Notes under the pieces: generated by a model
The model's database searches: none
What the model was told of the DNA's origin: nothing
The model's input: only the letters and a program-made list of their open reading frames with translations
Position numbers and translations under genes: made by a program
Source of the DNA: Escarpia spicata
Taxonomy: Eukaryota > Annelida > Polychaeta > Sabellida > Siboglinidae
Direction: 5' to 3'
DNA length: 64,000 bases
Assembly (NCBI GenBank): GCA_963995525.1
Contig: OZ023214.1
Span: forward strand, 43,457,998 to 43,521,997
In this document: piece by piece, positions 1-11,333 of the stretch
Position numbering within the stretch: position 1 is the stretch's first letter
Layout of the letters: the number at the start of each line of letters is the position of its first letter

Positions 1-152
1 ACTTATGTATATAATCAACATATTGACGTAACGAGCCTTGTGAAATTGAAGACGAGGATTTATTCAAGATGGAGGATTCCTGTGTCGGCGCCACTGCGCA
101 TGCACCAAGTATGGGCGTTGTATGGAGAGCCAAAGTGGTATGAATCACAACA
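1..152 (-). mobile_element. 3' LTR (partial) of Ty3/gypsy element
   Basis: On the minus strand a polypurine tract (AACGAAGGGAGA, 163-153 region) is followed at once by TGTTGTGATTC, the usual TG start of an LTR, and an AATAAA signal occurs near 59-65. The LTR runs off the left edge, so its end and the second LTR cannot be seen. Confidence 0.65.
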
Positions 153-235
153 TCTCCCTTCGTTAAATAATAAACAAAAAGTCTTGTAACAATAACTATT
201 AATTAGGGTTCATTCGATATGCCAGTTTGCGGTAA

Positions 236-2118
236 TTATAGGTCCAATCTATTTGGCGGCTTCATCATTCGACTGGATCGCCTTGCCTCAACATGTCGCG
301 TGTGGCTGGCTGTCACTGGCGATTCGGGTTGCATGATCGCACTGGGATGTACAGCCACTTGATCATCTTCGACGCCGTCATCTACATCATCGTTCGAGGC
401 TTGTTCTTTCATTGTTTCTTGTGTGTTACGCAAGTGTCGCCGATTGCGTCTGTGTGCAGCGCCTTGTTCTGTCAGAATGTTGTACGATCTGGGCGATCTC
501 GCCTTGCTGGTGACCTTGGCCAGGTCCCACGTTTTCCGAGTCGGATTCAGCATTCGCACAGTCTGTTGTGGGGATAGAGGTGCGAGTTCCGTCGCCGTGC
601 GGTCATGGTATGCCTTATATCCATCTTGTCGTTGTTGCAGATATGCATTTACATATCCATTCGAGCGTGATGAGACTGTAGGTAGATTTGACTTGTATCG
701 TCTACCATTAAGAAGTTCGCACGGGGATGGCAAGTTGTGGTCGATTGGGGTTGTCCTGAGGCACAACATCGCCAAATGAGGGTCACTGCCGCTTTCCTTC
801 GCCTTTGTGAAAAGTTTTTTGACTGTTTGAACTGTCCGTTCTATGAACCCATTCGACTGTGGATACAATGGTGAGCTTGTGACGTGCTCAAACCCGTATC
901 TCGCACTAAAGACCCGGAACTCTTCAGAGCTGTATTGCGTACCGTTGTCAGAAATCAGTCTTTCCGGAATTCCATGCTCGTCGAAGATTCCTTTAAGTTG
1001 ATTGATGGCAGTGTTAGAGCTGATGTTGCTCAGTTTTCGTACGATCGGGAACTTGCTGTAGCAGTCGGCGATCAGCAGATACTCTGTACCGTTCCAATGG
1101 AATAGATCGGTAGCCAGAGTGTGCCAGGCGTGTTTTGGCACGTCGTGTGGGATCAGTGTCTCTTTCGTGTTGGCAACTTGATGTTGCTGGCATGGTGCAC
1201 ACGACTGGACCATTTCGTCAATGTCATGATTGATTCCACACCAGAAGACCGCTGTCTTTGCGCGAAGCTTGCATTTTTCGGCACCTTGGTGTGCGTAATG
1301 GATCTGTTCTAGTGCGGCGGCGTGTAGAGACCTTGGTAAGACAATGCGTTGACCTTTCAGCACCAGCCCGTCTTCAACACTCAGTTCGTCTCGGAAATTC
1401 CAGAAGGGCATCAGGTGCGCCGGGCATTGAGCTCTGTTCTCTGGCCAACCGAGTGATATGATTTCACGCAGCGCATGTAAGGTGTTGTCTTTCGTTGTTT
1501 CCTCGCGAATTTCCACGATTCGAGTTGGGCTCGCGTTCAGATGCATGTGTACTTCGTGCACAGATAGGTCGAGACCTTGGATAAGTCCTGTGTTACATGG
1601 GTTTACCCTGGAGAGTGCATCTGCTAGTTTGACATCACTACCAGGAACGTACTTGATGTTCACGTCGTACTGCTGTATGCGGAGTAGCATACGTGCCAAC
1701 CTGGGCGGGGCAGCGATCAGATGTTTGCTGTAGATAGACTCCAGCGGTTTGTGGTCTGTGTGCACTTGCACGTGCCGTCAATAGACGTATTGGTGGAACC
1801 GCTCAAGTCCAAACACGATGCCCAGCATTTCGCGCTCAATGTTGGAGTAGCGACTTTCTGTTTCGGTGAGCGACTTGCTGGCGAATGCAATGGGGCCATT
1901 GTCTTGCAGCAGTGCAGCACCGAGTCCCCTCTGTGAAGCATCCACTTAAATGATGAGCGGCTTAGTACTGTCATAGTATCGGAGCACCTCACTGGAAGAT
2001 ATAGTCTTCTTCATGTCAGAAAACGCAGCATCGTGTTCTGGTCCCCAGTCGTAGGGAACGTCCGTCTTGCACAAATCTCTGGCGCAGTACAGTGCCAGGT
2101 TCATCAAGAACTTTGCGA
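236..2118 (-). pseudogene. pol: Ty3/gypsy pol remnant: reverse transcriptase end, RNase H, integrase
   Basis: From high to low coordinates: the RT/RNase H part in a broken frame (about 2118-1717; motifs PEHDAAFSDMKK, ASQRGLGAALLQDNGPIAFA, RYSNIEREMLGIVFGLERF), then a 1.5-kb open frame ending at 236 with the RNase H tail (TDHKPLESIY, KLADALSR), a zinc-binding H-H-C-C integrase region (QIHYAHQG .. CAPCQQHQ) and an integrase core with D (ATDLFHW), D (ISDNGTQYSS) and E (SNGFIERTVQ). A frame break and an in-frame stop near 1775-1950 separate the parts. Protease and gag are missing, and no env lies between pol and the LTR. It is an old retrotransposon copy. Confidence 0.88.
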
Positions 2119-2985
2119 CCATCACTGAACACGAAAGCTTTGATTTCTTTCAACAAAACCAATGATCAAGGTTTCTTTCCCCTGAAGTTTAACGTCCTGA
2201 TTGTTAGGCTGTCCGAATTTGTCGACGAAGTACGCTAGTCGTAGTTCCCATCCATCTTTTGTCCAAGCTGAAAGAAAATCCACTTGTTTCTGGATATTGG
2301 GGAAGAGCTTGATTTCATCTCTGAGGGCAAATTAACATACGTCGGCCAACATTGCCTTTGGACAGCCAGCGGACTCGTCTGTAGAACAGAAGAGTTTCAC
2401 GGACAGAGTCCATGTCGTGATAACGTTTCTTGAACAAGTGTGAATTGAGGGCACTTGCTTTTACAAAATTCACAGTTTTTATGACTGTGTCAAGGGTTTC
2501 CAGGAGTGCTTGGCCGGACTAGGGTCTTTGACGCAAGGGTCTGTCTGTGTGTGTTGCAATGGGCTTTTCGTTTGACGAGGGTTACACATCCTGATCGAGA
2601 TCCAAGCATTGCAGAGGTCCTGTCATTACACACACCCCAGGGGTTGTTCCTGTTAAGGCCTTCGGCCTCAAATAATTCAGGCAGTTTGTCCATCACGTCT
2701 TCCCCTTTGGATGTTAATTCAAGGTCATCACTAAACATTCTTCTTTCAGGTCTCTATTGTGAACGTACTTGGCGAACACCATCTGAGCAAACCAGCACTT
2801 TTGATTTCCTGGATCACCTATTCTTTGATGTCCAAAGAAAACGCAAATATTCTGCGGTGGACAGTATCATTGGAAAGATATGTTACATCATGTTTTGCGC
2901 ACTCTTCTCCCCAGAACAAGTTATTTACGAGGCGTCGTCCCACGGTCCCCATGGAATTGCCAAACGATCCCCCAGGGGGCCATGA
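2119..2985 (-). pseudogene. hAT transposase remnant (ZBED5/FAM200-like)
   Basis: Minus-strand fragments in different frames: LSNDTVHRRIF (near 2870), DDLELTSKGEDVMDKLPELF, NNPWGVCNDRTSAMLGSRSG and CNTHRQTLASK (2730-2500), RVRWLSKGNVGRR (near 2370) and a 'D.W.LRLAYFVDKFGQ..VKLQGKETLI' block (2270-2140). This is the order seen in ZBED5-type proteins derived from hAT transposases. Frameshifts and stops show it is dead. It abuts the gypsy RT at about 2118. Confidence 0.75.
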
Positions 2986-3059
2986 CTCCCCAGTTTGACA
3001 ACTGCTGATATAGGGCTTAACTAGTTTGTTGTTTAGTTTAGCTGTTGGCCAAAATAGTC

Positions 3060-3650
3060 CCTTGCGTCAAAGAAACGTTACAAGTTAAAGCGTTGACTTA
3101 CTACAATAAGAAAGTTACTTTGGTGGTGTACTAAAATACTACCACTGAAACGTTAGAAGTTACCGCGTTGACTTACTAAAATATGAAAGTTACCTTGGTA
3201 ATGTACTAAAAGACTACCACTCTAACGCCATGAAATGTTAGAAGTTACCACGTTGACTTACCAAAATAAGAAAGTTACATTGGTAATGTACTAAATTACT
3301 AAAAGACTACCACTCTAACGCTATGAAATATTAGAAGTTACTGCCTTGACTTACTAAAATACGAAAGTTTCCTTGGTAATGTACTAAAACACTATGACTC
3401 TAACGGTATGAAGTGTTAGAAGTTATTACGCTGACTTACTACTCTAACGCCATGAAACATAAAAAATTACCGTATTGACTTACTAAAATACAAATGTTAC
3501 CTAGGTAATGTACTAAATCACTAAAACACTACCATTGTAACACCATGAAATGTTAGAAGTTACCGCATTGACTTACACAAATACGAAAGTAATGTACTAA
3601 AACACTACCACTCTAACGACATGAAACGTTGGGAGTTACCGCATTGACAT
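3060..3650. repeat. degenerate tandem repeat, roughly 90-110 bp unit
   Basis: About six imperfect copies containing 'tgaaatgttagaagttacc', 'ttgacttactaaaata', 'gaaagttaccttggtaatgt' and 'actaccactctaacg'. The copies vary in length by small internal deletions. Confidence 0.8.
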
Positions 3651-4470
3651 TCGTTAAGTCACCCTTCATCGTCCACCATTTATTCAACAGGAGGCGCTAC
3701 AAGAGATGCGACGTCATGATGACGTGACCAGATAGCTCACCACATAACCACCAGGGGTACATACATATCTATTTTTTGTCGTTCGCTTAAGAGGCACGGA
3801 TTTAAACAGTAACCTCAAGAAAAACCACCATTGCGCAAGCGCAATTTCCTATTTTATGACGTCGTCGACCTATTTAATAGCGTCACTGACGAAAAACGCA
3901 ATGAAATGATCATGATATCATTGACCTATTTCATGATGCCATCGCCCTATTTGTATAGGTCACCACATCATCACCAGGGGTGCTCACACATGACACATGA
4001 CCTTGACATGGAGTGGCGTTTTCTCCTTCCCCGCGCATCAGTTGCTAGTTCCCCTAGCGTGCGACTTTGCATCAATGACGCATCGTACGCTGAAATCCCG
4101 CATTCTTTTCTGCTGCATGAGTTCGAATGCCGCATACAAAAATACCATGTTTTTTCTGCGAAAATTGATGTCCTATCTTGTTTGACCGCAAATGCGAAGC
4201 GGAGAATTGTATCGATTTTGTCATTTTGCCGCTAGAGTGTGCAGTACACCTGTTGCCCATTAAGACACGACACAGATACTAAAAGGTTAGTATAAACGGA
4301 GGCAGGTTAAATCTTCATAACCAGGGTTGTTCTGGTTCGGGAATACACATGGAAATCGGCCTATTAGTAAAGAGGATAAAATTGAGAAATCTTAGTGGTT
4401 TCGAATCAATTTATGTAAATACAAGCGTGTAGCCTGTAGCCGTAGGCTGTTTATTATTATAAAACATTCA
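3650..4470. other. no gene recognised
   Basis: Contains two related pieces (3738-3760 and 3960-3990, 'tcaccacat..ccaccaggggt'). An open frame of 134 codons lies here but has no family resemblance and no splice context; I treat it as chance. Confidence 0.4.
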
Positions 4471-4473
4471 CTT

Positions 4474-5290
4474 TCAAAAATTACAAATTATTGTGTTGCC
4501 TACAATATATAACAATAAACAATTGTGCAAGTATCTTGGTGTTGATCCAAAAGATATTTCTTCAGATACAAAGAGAAACCGTGAAGGCCGAGTATTGACG
4601 TTTTCCGTAATTCTAGGTCGCATGTTTCTGAGTAGAGTTGGCAGGTAGTATCTTATACACTTTTTGGCTCGGGAGGTACGGCTGTACGGAATAGAGATGT
4701 AATGTCTAATGACTTTGCTTAGCGTGATAGCCATGGTTTGTGGTATTTTGTGAAAATAAAGATTTACAGTAAGAAAGAATGCTACATTTTCACAAATTTA
4801 TGATAAAATATTAAAAAAAATTTTACGTGAAAATGTCGTCGACTTTCAATAAGTAAACTTAGTAATTTCATTAGAGGTTCTGTATGTCACTATGTGAATT
4901 ATATTCACTATGCCTATGGGTTATAATTCTTATCGCCTTTTTCTGCAATTTCGAAATGATGTTTGAATTAAAGCCCTACATTAAAATACTATAATTGAAG
5001 TGTGGCCGAATTAACGAATTGTACATTATCTTTAGAGCACATGTAGGTAAGAAGTGCCTTAACTTATTTAATATACCAAGAATTTGCGATATTTTGATGG
5101 CAATTTTATCAATGTGAGCTGTCCTATCTAACGTTTCATGGATAGCTGTGCATAAAAAGTTAAATTATTGAACACGATCAATGTGTTGGTCATCTATTTT
5201 TAATTTGATAACTGCGGTACTGTGTTGTGGAAAATGAAACAACATATAGTTTATCTTGCTAGCATTAAGAGACAGTTTATTTAGTAATAA
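4474..5290 (-). pseudogene. non-LTR retrotransposon, decayed reverse transcriptase C-terminal part
   Basis: Minus-strand reading gives KINYMLFHFPQ, then a long 'ILGILNKLRHFLPTCALKIMYNSLIRPHF..' stretch and LQKKAIRII near 5290-4930, and finally KKCIRYYLPTLLRNM (4735-4474), the usual order at the end of jockey/CR1/L2-type polymerase proteins. Several stops and frame changes are present. The element is truncated at its 5' side. Confidence 0.72.
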
Positions 5291-5297
5291 CCATTCA

Positions 5298-5345
5298 TTA
5301 TATTAATTAATACATGAAAAACTAGGAACAGACCACGTCCTTTTA
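5298..5345. repeat. dispersed repeat, copy 1 of 2
   Basis: The sequence around 'taatacatgaaaaactagg' and 'cgtccttttag' recurs nearly identically at 10768-10813, in the same orientation. Confidence 0.7.
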
Positions 5346-5490
5346 GTTTCAAAATCTTGAGCGTGATCATGTCGCTGGAAGTGGCGTTTCCAGTCTAGCT
5401 TGTATCTTGGGTGTTAATTGATAATGCACTACATTAAAAATCAGAAGCGCCATGCATTTTTGTATTGGAATTATCTTTAAAAAAAACGTA

Positions 5491-5735
5491 AAGGTAAGTT
5501 GTTATATATATAGCACAGTATCCAGTCATCAGGACTGCTCAAAGTGCTTTACACTTAACTCCCTGGCAGACCTGTTCAATTGAACACGATCTCGACTTCT
5601 CTGGGAAACATCCAGACATGCTGCAATTAATGCACAAAGACTATTCGTACACAAATATCCACCATTGTCTATAGCCAGGTACTCATCCATACAGGTCAGT
5701 GAACTGAAGCAATGTGAATGAACTTGCACCACAGC
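5491..5735 (-). mobile_element. SINE family A, copy 1 (no tRNA head)
   Basis: Shares 'cagtatccagtcatcaggac', 'ctccctggcagacctgttca' and 'gactattcgtaca' with the complete copy at 57296-57620. Truncated before the tRNA-like head. Confidence 0.8.
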
Positions 5736-5739
5736 ACAG

Positions 5740-6985
5740 AAATATCAGCGTTTCTTGTATCTCCTACTCAAACAATAACAGCTGGCAGTTTTAAAATGAT
5801 ATGGTATTCATCATGCAATCGCATTCACCACATTTGCATGTTCATACAATCACTGATGTTACTTGCAAAACGCATAATCCATTTCATGTACAATTTACCT
5901 AACTCAGTTCATTACTAATAGCAAAATTCTAATTTGTATATCACTGAAAGACTCTACTGTCTAGTAAACTGTACACGTGTAAACAATTTAATACATTCTA
6001 CTAATATACGACAATGCACTACACATGACAACCATCACCATCTGGGTTACTTTATCTCTGCAAACAAACTGTCTAAAAACCAGCTGTGACCATGCATACG
6101 ACTTGCTATTAGACCATGATTTTGCAAGGGCTGCTCTATTGACATTTTTATAGCAGACTAAGCTATTTTAGTATCATTTTCAGCAGTAGCCAATTACAAA
6201 ATGATTAAAATAGCAATGTAAACATGGTCAGTGGGTACAAACAGATTGTTAGAGAAAGTTGTTTTCGGGTGAAATATTTACAATCATAGAGCAACAAAAA
6301 TACTCCAATGACACTCAAAAAATAGACAATACTGGCATTGCACAAAAATGTATTACCAGTTTTTTGCTCTGAAGTTTAAATATGTTGTGTATACCTCCTG
6401 GTGATTTATGTATCCCACTAATGTAATATGTAGTGTGATTGTCTGCAGCTTGCGAATTCGACTCCATGTTGATTAATACAGAAGCAAGCAGTTGTACCGA
6501 AAAAAAATTCTGCATTGTTTCAACCACTAGGGGGTGTGGTATTGTATCCAAGATGGTGATTATTGGTGAAACAGTTTTGCAGATTAATCTCGACTAGATG
6601 CCTGCTTCCCTTGGATACCTCAGCTCTGTCATATGACGCCACCGCTAGTCGTCTTTGCTAGCGAGCATCGGATTATAGTTTTGGAAAAAAAACATATTTT
6701 CCACTTGTAAAATTTGTTTTTAAAGATAGGATAATAACATGAACTTGCCAAACAACTTTGTACAAGTTTTAAACGTAGACCCTGTTTCAGTCGTGTTTAC
6801 ACATGTTGTTAAGTACTTATGGGATATTTCTTCCACATATGGTAATACAGAACAGCACACTGCTGACACTCTACAAAAAGCAATGTACAAATGTGTTATT
6901 TTCACTCACGATTAAAATAATTTGTTTTAAATTTATATTACATAACTGTACACTGCACAATTTTACTAAATATTTGTCTGTTATA
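5740..6985. other. AT-rich, no gene recognised
   Basis: Downstream (3') flank of the Sac1 gene region. Only short chance frames; no repeats recognised. Confidence 0.4.
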
Positions 6986-7273
6986 CCTGCCAACCCTGTT
7001 GGATTTTTTGGGAGTCTCCTGGATTTGTTTTGAAACTCCCACCCTCCTGGAAAAGAAGAAAATCTCCTGGATTGTAAACTTGTGGGCAGTTGGAGATTTT
7101 TGGTGAGGCTCAGTCTTAGGGGGTGAGGCCGGGGGGTGCAATTGGAAGGTTTGGGTGAGGCTAAAGGGGAGGGGTGCAGTTGGATGTACTAAGGGGGGTA
7201 TGTGTGGTTGTAGGTTTTTGTTGTATGTGCCCAAAATTTTCCTGGATTTTGAAACTAAAAAGTTGGCAGGTTT
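6985..7273. mobile_element. MITE-like element with ACCTGCCAAC ends
   Basis: Begins 'acctgccaacc' and ends with the inverse 'gttggcaggt', about 285 bp apart; a G-rich interior (near 7100-7200) and 'tctcctgga(t/a)t' repeats lie inside. No coding capacity. Confidence 0.55.
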
Positions 7274-7602
7274 AAAATGTAAGACGTCATTCAGTTAGTA
7301 ATGTCACAAATTACTTGCAATGGCGGTGCCAAGAATAAACTGCCCTAAAATCAATACATTAACTCTAATTACAAAGTAGATTTGTTAACGCAAAAATCAA
7401 AATTGGTGAACATAATAGTGATTGGAAATGTCTATATGACAACCGATTGCAAGAAATAACCATGGCATCACATTATTGATAAATGATGTTGCAACCAGTG
7501 GAAATAGACAGCGTCGGTCCATGTATAGTCAATGTACCCCCACTCTCTGTGCACAGGCAAGCCATAGGGTCAGGCGGTGAATGTCCTGTGCTTCGGTCTT
7601 TG

Positions 7603-10600
7603 CTATTCTGTCTTGAAGGATTTGCTGACGAGCTTCGGTCGGTCAACAAACTCCCCCCCGTAGACGTACATGACAGCGAGGGTGAGTATGCTCGCCCCGC
7701 CCCAGAACAACACATACATCACCTGCTCCCCGAGATGCTCTGAAACAACAAGAGGGGTTTCATTACAATCAACACACAACCTTACAGACTAAGCAAAATT
7801 TATATTTTTATTCCCAATCTGAATGGAATTTAATCTAAAAATAGTGTCCTGATATTCTACTAAATTTTTAACCTCCTCCATCACGCTTTTCAAGGCCCCT
7901 TTTGGTCGTGCTTTCCTGTACATTTTCTGCACAGTTTGTTGTGACACCTAGAGGTCGTTGTAACATCACTGCAGGTAGCACCGCTAGGATTTAGAATGGC
8001 GTGCACCTATGCAGGTTGGTGTTTCAGGCCGTACCTAAAATTGCAATCGCACAATTGAATATTTTTTATACACCTTGTATCACCGTAAAGATAATAATCT
8101 GACCTACAAATGTATCGCTGGATGCACCGAGGAATTTTTTTAACTTTTTTAGTTATTGCCATTTGAAAATTGCTAATTTTCAACTCAAATATTGTTGTTA
8201 TCACAGAAAAGATAATAATCTTATCTACAAGTTTATTGTTGGATGTACCTGGGATTGGTTTTTGAGATATTGCTGTTTGAACATCGCAAATGCTTAATCA
8301 TCATCATCATCATCATCGTGCAGCCGTAGTGTCCCGTGGTTGAGCAAACACCCCAGCATGTCGTTTCCAAATCTGCCTGTCTTGCGCTATCCTCTGCCAG
8401 ATGGTGCCCTTCCAATACTCGTCTAGTTCGTCTCTCCACTGTCTCGCCGGTCTTCCTCTAGATCGTTTCCCTTTGTAAGGTCTCCAGGTTGAGATATTTG
8501 ATGTCCATCGGTTATCTCGTAATCTGTTGATGTGCCCTGCCCAGGTCCACTTCTGTCTTCTGATTTGTTCTATCACGTCTATGACCTTTGTCTTCTGTCT
8601 TACACAGATGTTTGTTTTTCTCTCCCAATAGTGTCTCTAGCCTATTCGTTAGTATCTTTGTGAGTAAATTGTAGATGTTTGATAACAGACATATTGGTCT
8701 GTAGTTCTTTGAGTCTTTCTTATTTCCCTTCTTGAAGATTATCACCATCTTTGCGTTCTTCCATGCGTCTTTCTGATAAGCATTTAGTATACAGCTTAGC
8801 CAGTTTCTTCGAGATGGTATCTTCTGCTTTTAATGTTTCAATGTTTACATGGGCGTTGTCTGATGTCTTCCCATTCTTCATATCTCTTAGCGCTGCTTCC
8901 ACCTCCCATGGTGTTATCTCTGGTACCTCTTTTGGGTCGGTGTGAATTATAGTACTCTGTTCACTGTTGTATAGCTCGGTGTAGAATAATCATATCTTTT
9001 TGTTGTATTTCTCTACCCTGCTTATCTAGAAGTGTTCTCAGTCTGCCTCAGCCTAGTGCCTAAGTTCTTCTAGCTTTCTCCAGGCTCTTTGATGCCATAA
9101 TCGTTTCTCGTATGATCTCTTGTTTGTACTTCCTGATGTCTTCCTTCGCTTTCTTTTTGATGGTCTTGCATATTTCTATGTACTCTATTTGTACCTTTCT
9201 CATCGTTTCTTCATTAGTGCTCGTGTCGGTGATGATATTCTCATCATTACTTGTCACAGACTTTGGCTACACTTGTCACATTTAGTTGGATCATCTCAGT
9301 GATGTTTTCACTCATGGTGTTGATGGTGTCCAGTTCTTGTAATGTCTCGAATCAATTTCACAGTTCGAGTTGGGATTCAATTTTTTTTCCTATTTGTATG
9401 ATATCTACACTTGGTGGTCTCTTGTTTATCAACTTCTTCTTTTCAGCCTTGACATCCAGTTTGAGGTCTCATCCACGTCATTGTAGAAGTTGTTTGTGTC
9501 TTCTTCTGAGTATGATGTTGTTGGTACATATACTTGTTCTATCTTCAGTTTGTAGCATTTTGTTATGCATAGAACAAGTTCTGCTACTCTGGGGCTGATA
9601 ACCCTCACTATAATATTGTCTTTCCATTTCTTGTTTATGAGAGAAAGCCTACTCCTTCTTTGGCCATTGTTCGCCGTGGAATGTTATAGTAGGTGGCCAT
9701 TTTGTAAGGTAGTGAAGCATTCCTCTTTTCTTCTGAAATCTCCGATCCTAATCACATCCCATACCAACCTGGTTTCCCTAAGTTCTTGTATATGTTCTCG
9801 TAGTAGTGTTCTTACGTTATATGTTGCTATCTTCAGTCTACTTATCTTCTCTCAGCGGCTCTTCTTGACCTACAGATTCTTAGCACCCCCTGCACATAGC
9901 CCTAGTTGACCTGAACTGCCTCCTTGGTCATAGACTCTTTCGATGCTGCTGGGGACTGGGGGCCTTGGCTTCATTGTAGTTTGCATGCTGGTGTTGTTGG
10001 CCTACCCTTCCGTGCTGGCCGGTGCAGGTTGGCCACTGTGCCCGCTTAATCCTAATGTATAGGCAGCAGCGGATATAATACATAGTTGAGCATTCATGAT
10101 GCTCAAATGGCAATAACTCAGAAAGTTAATACAATTCCTGTGTACATCCAGCGACAAACTTGTATATAAGAATATTATATTGATGGTGATATCAAAAACT
10201 ATTAAATTCCATGATCGCAATTTCATGTACAGTCTGAAACAGGCCACACCGCCATGCTAAAAGATAGGGCGCGCTCAGCGGCCTTGCCTGTGGTGATGTC
10301 AGCAACATCTGACGGGCTGTGACACGCAAATGACCACGTTTGAGCGGGTTTAGAGACATGAGTTCACAATGAACAGGCGTCATATTACAAACATTACTTG
10401 ACAAGAGTATTATTTAATGTATACAAAGTTTCAAAAACATAAAAAAAATTCATTTCACTTAGTCTTTAAAGGGACGTAGTCTGTTCGTCTACCCAGAATT
10501 AGTAGGCATAGTAATTTCTAACTGGAAATCTGCTGTGTTGACCGTGGGAAAGTGGGCATCGTTGAACATCAAAGAGTACAGCAGATAACTCAGCCCGACT

Positions 10601-11333
10601 CGGCCGTATTGCCAATAAAGCTTGTTTTGAAATTGGATGTTTTGTTTACTATTTGATCATGCACCCGGGGTCGTGCCTTCAAATTTTGACCATTGTTAAG
10701 GGCTTACTAAACACAATTTGGCAGGCAATATACCTTCAACACAGTTAGTATTGTCTTAAGAACATTATATTAATTAATACATGAAAAACTAGGAACAGAC
10801 TACGTCCTTTTAACGTGAGGTTGCTTGTTCTGTTCCTGCAACTGATAGCAGAAAGTTCACTGAATCAACTGACCTATCCATCACATGACCTGTTGCCTAG
10901 CAAAAGATCAGTCAAGCCATCAAAAATGGATGCCAAACATGTAGAATGTTTTGAGATTCCGTCGTATATTTTGTTGAAATTCTGACTCCAAAATTGTTTC
11001 TTTATGAGAAAAACATAAGACAAAGGTTTTAAGAGTGACAAAGTATGCGGGAATGTTTGTTCTAGGAGATGTTATGGCACAATAGTAACACATAAACGTA
11101 ATTCATATATAAACAAACTTTAAAAAGTGAGAGTTCACTCACATATTTCTGATTGTGACGCCAAGTTAGCAATATTGCCAACAGAGTGTGCTAAGAATCT
11201 AAAGACCGCTTTAATGTCATTAAATACAACATGAGTGAAATTGTACACGACAAGAAACATAACAGCGCTTACCATCAGGCAACAGCAAGCTGATGATACA
11301 CATGGAGACCGCCACAAGGAAGATGGCTGGAAG
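7603..11333 (-). CDS. SACM1L: Sac1 C-terminal membrane exons (two exons)
   Basis: Exon 11333-11273 encodes [20 protein letters not shown], the first membrane segment. Exon 7739-7603 encodes [20 protein letters not shown] and the second segment, then [16 protein letters not shown] and TAG. They match the two ER/Golgi membrane spans of the family. Lysines are at -3 and -6, so the KxKxx COPI signal at the end of human Sac1 is not present in this form. Confidence 0.9.

Noticed and set aside
2506..2985. 159-codon plus-strand frame
   Set aside because: It is the antisense of the hAT transposase remnant.
3831..4235. 134-codon plus-strand frame
   Set aside because: No family resemblance, no start or splice context, and located in repeat-rich sequence.
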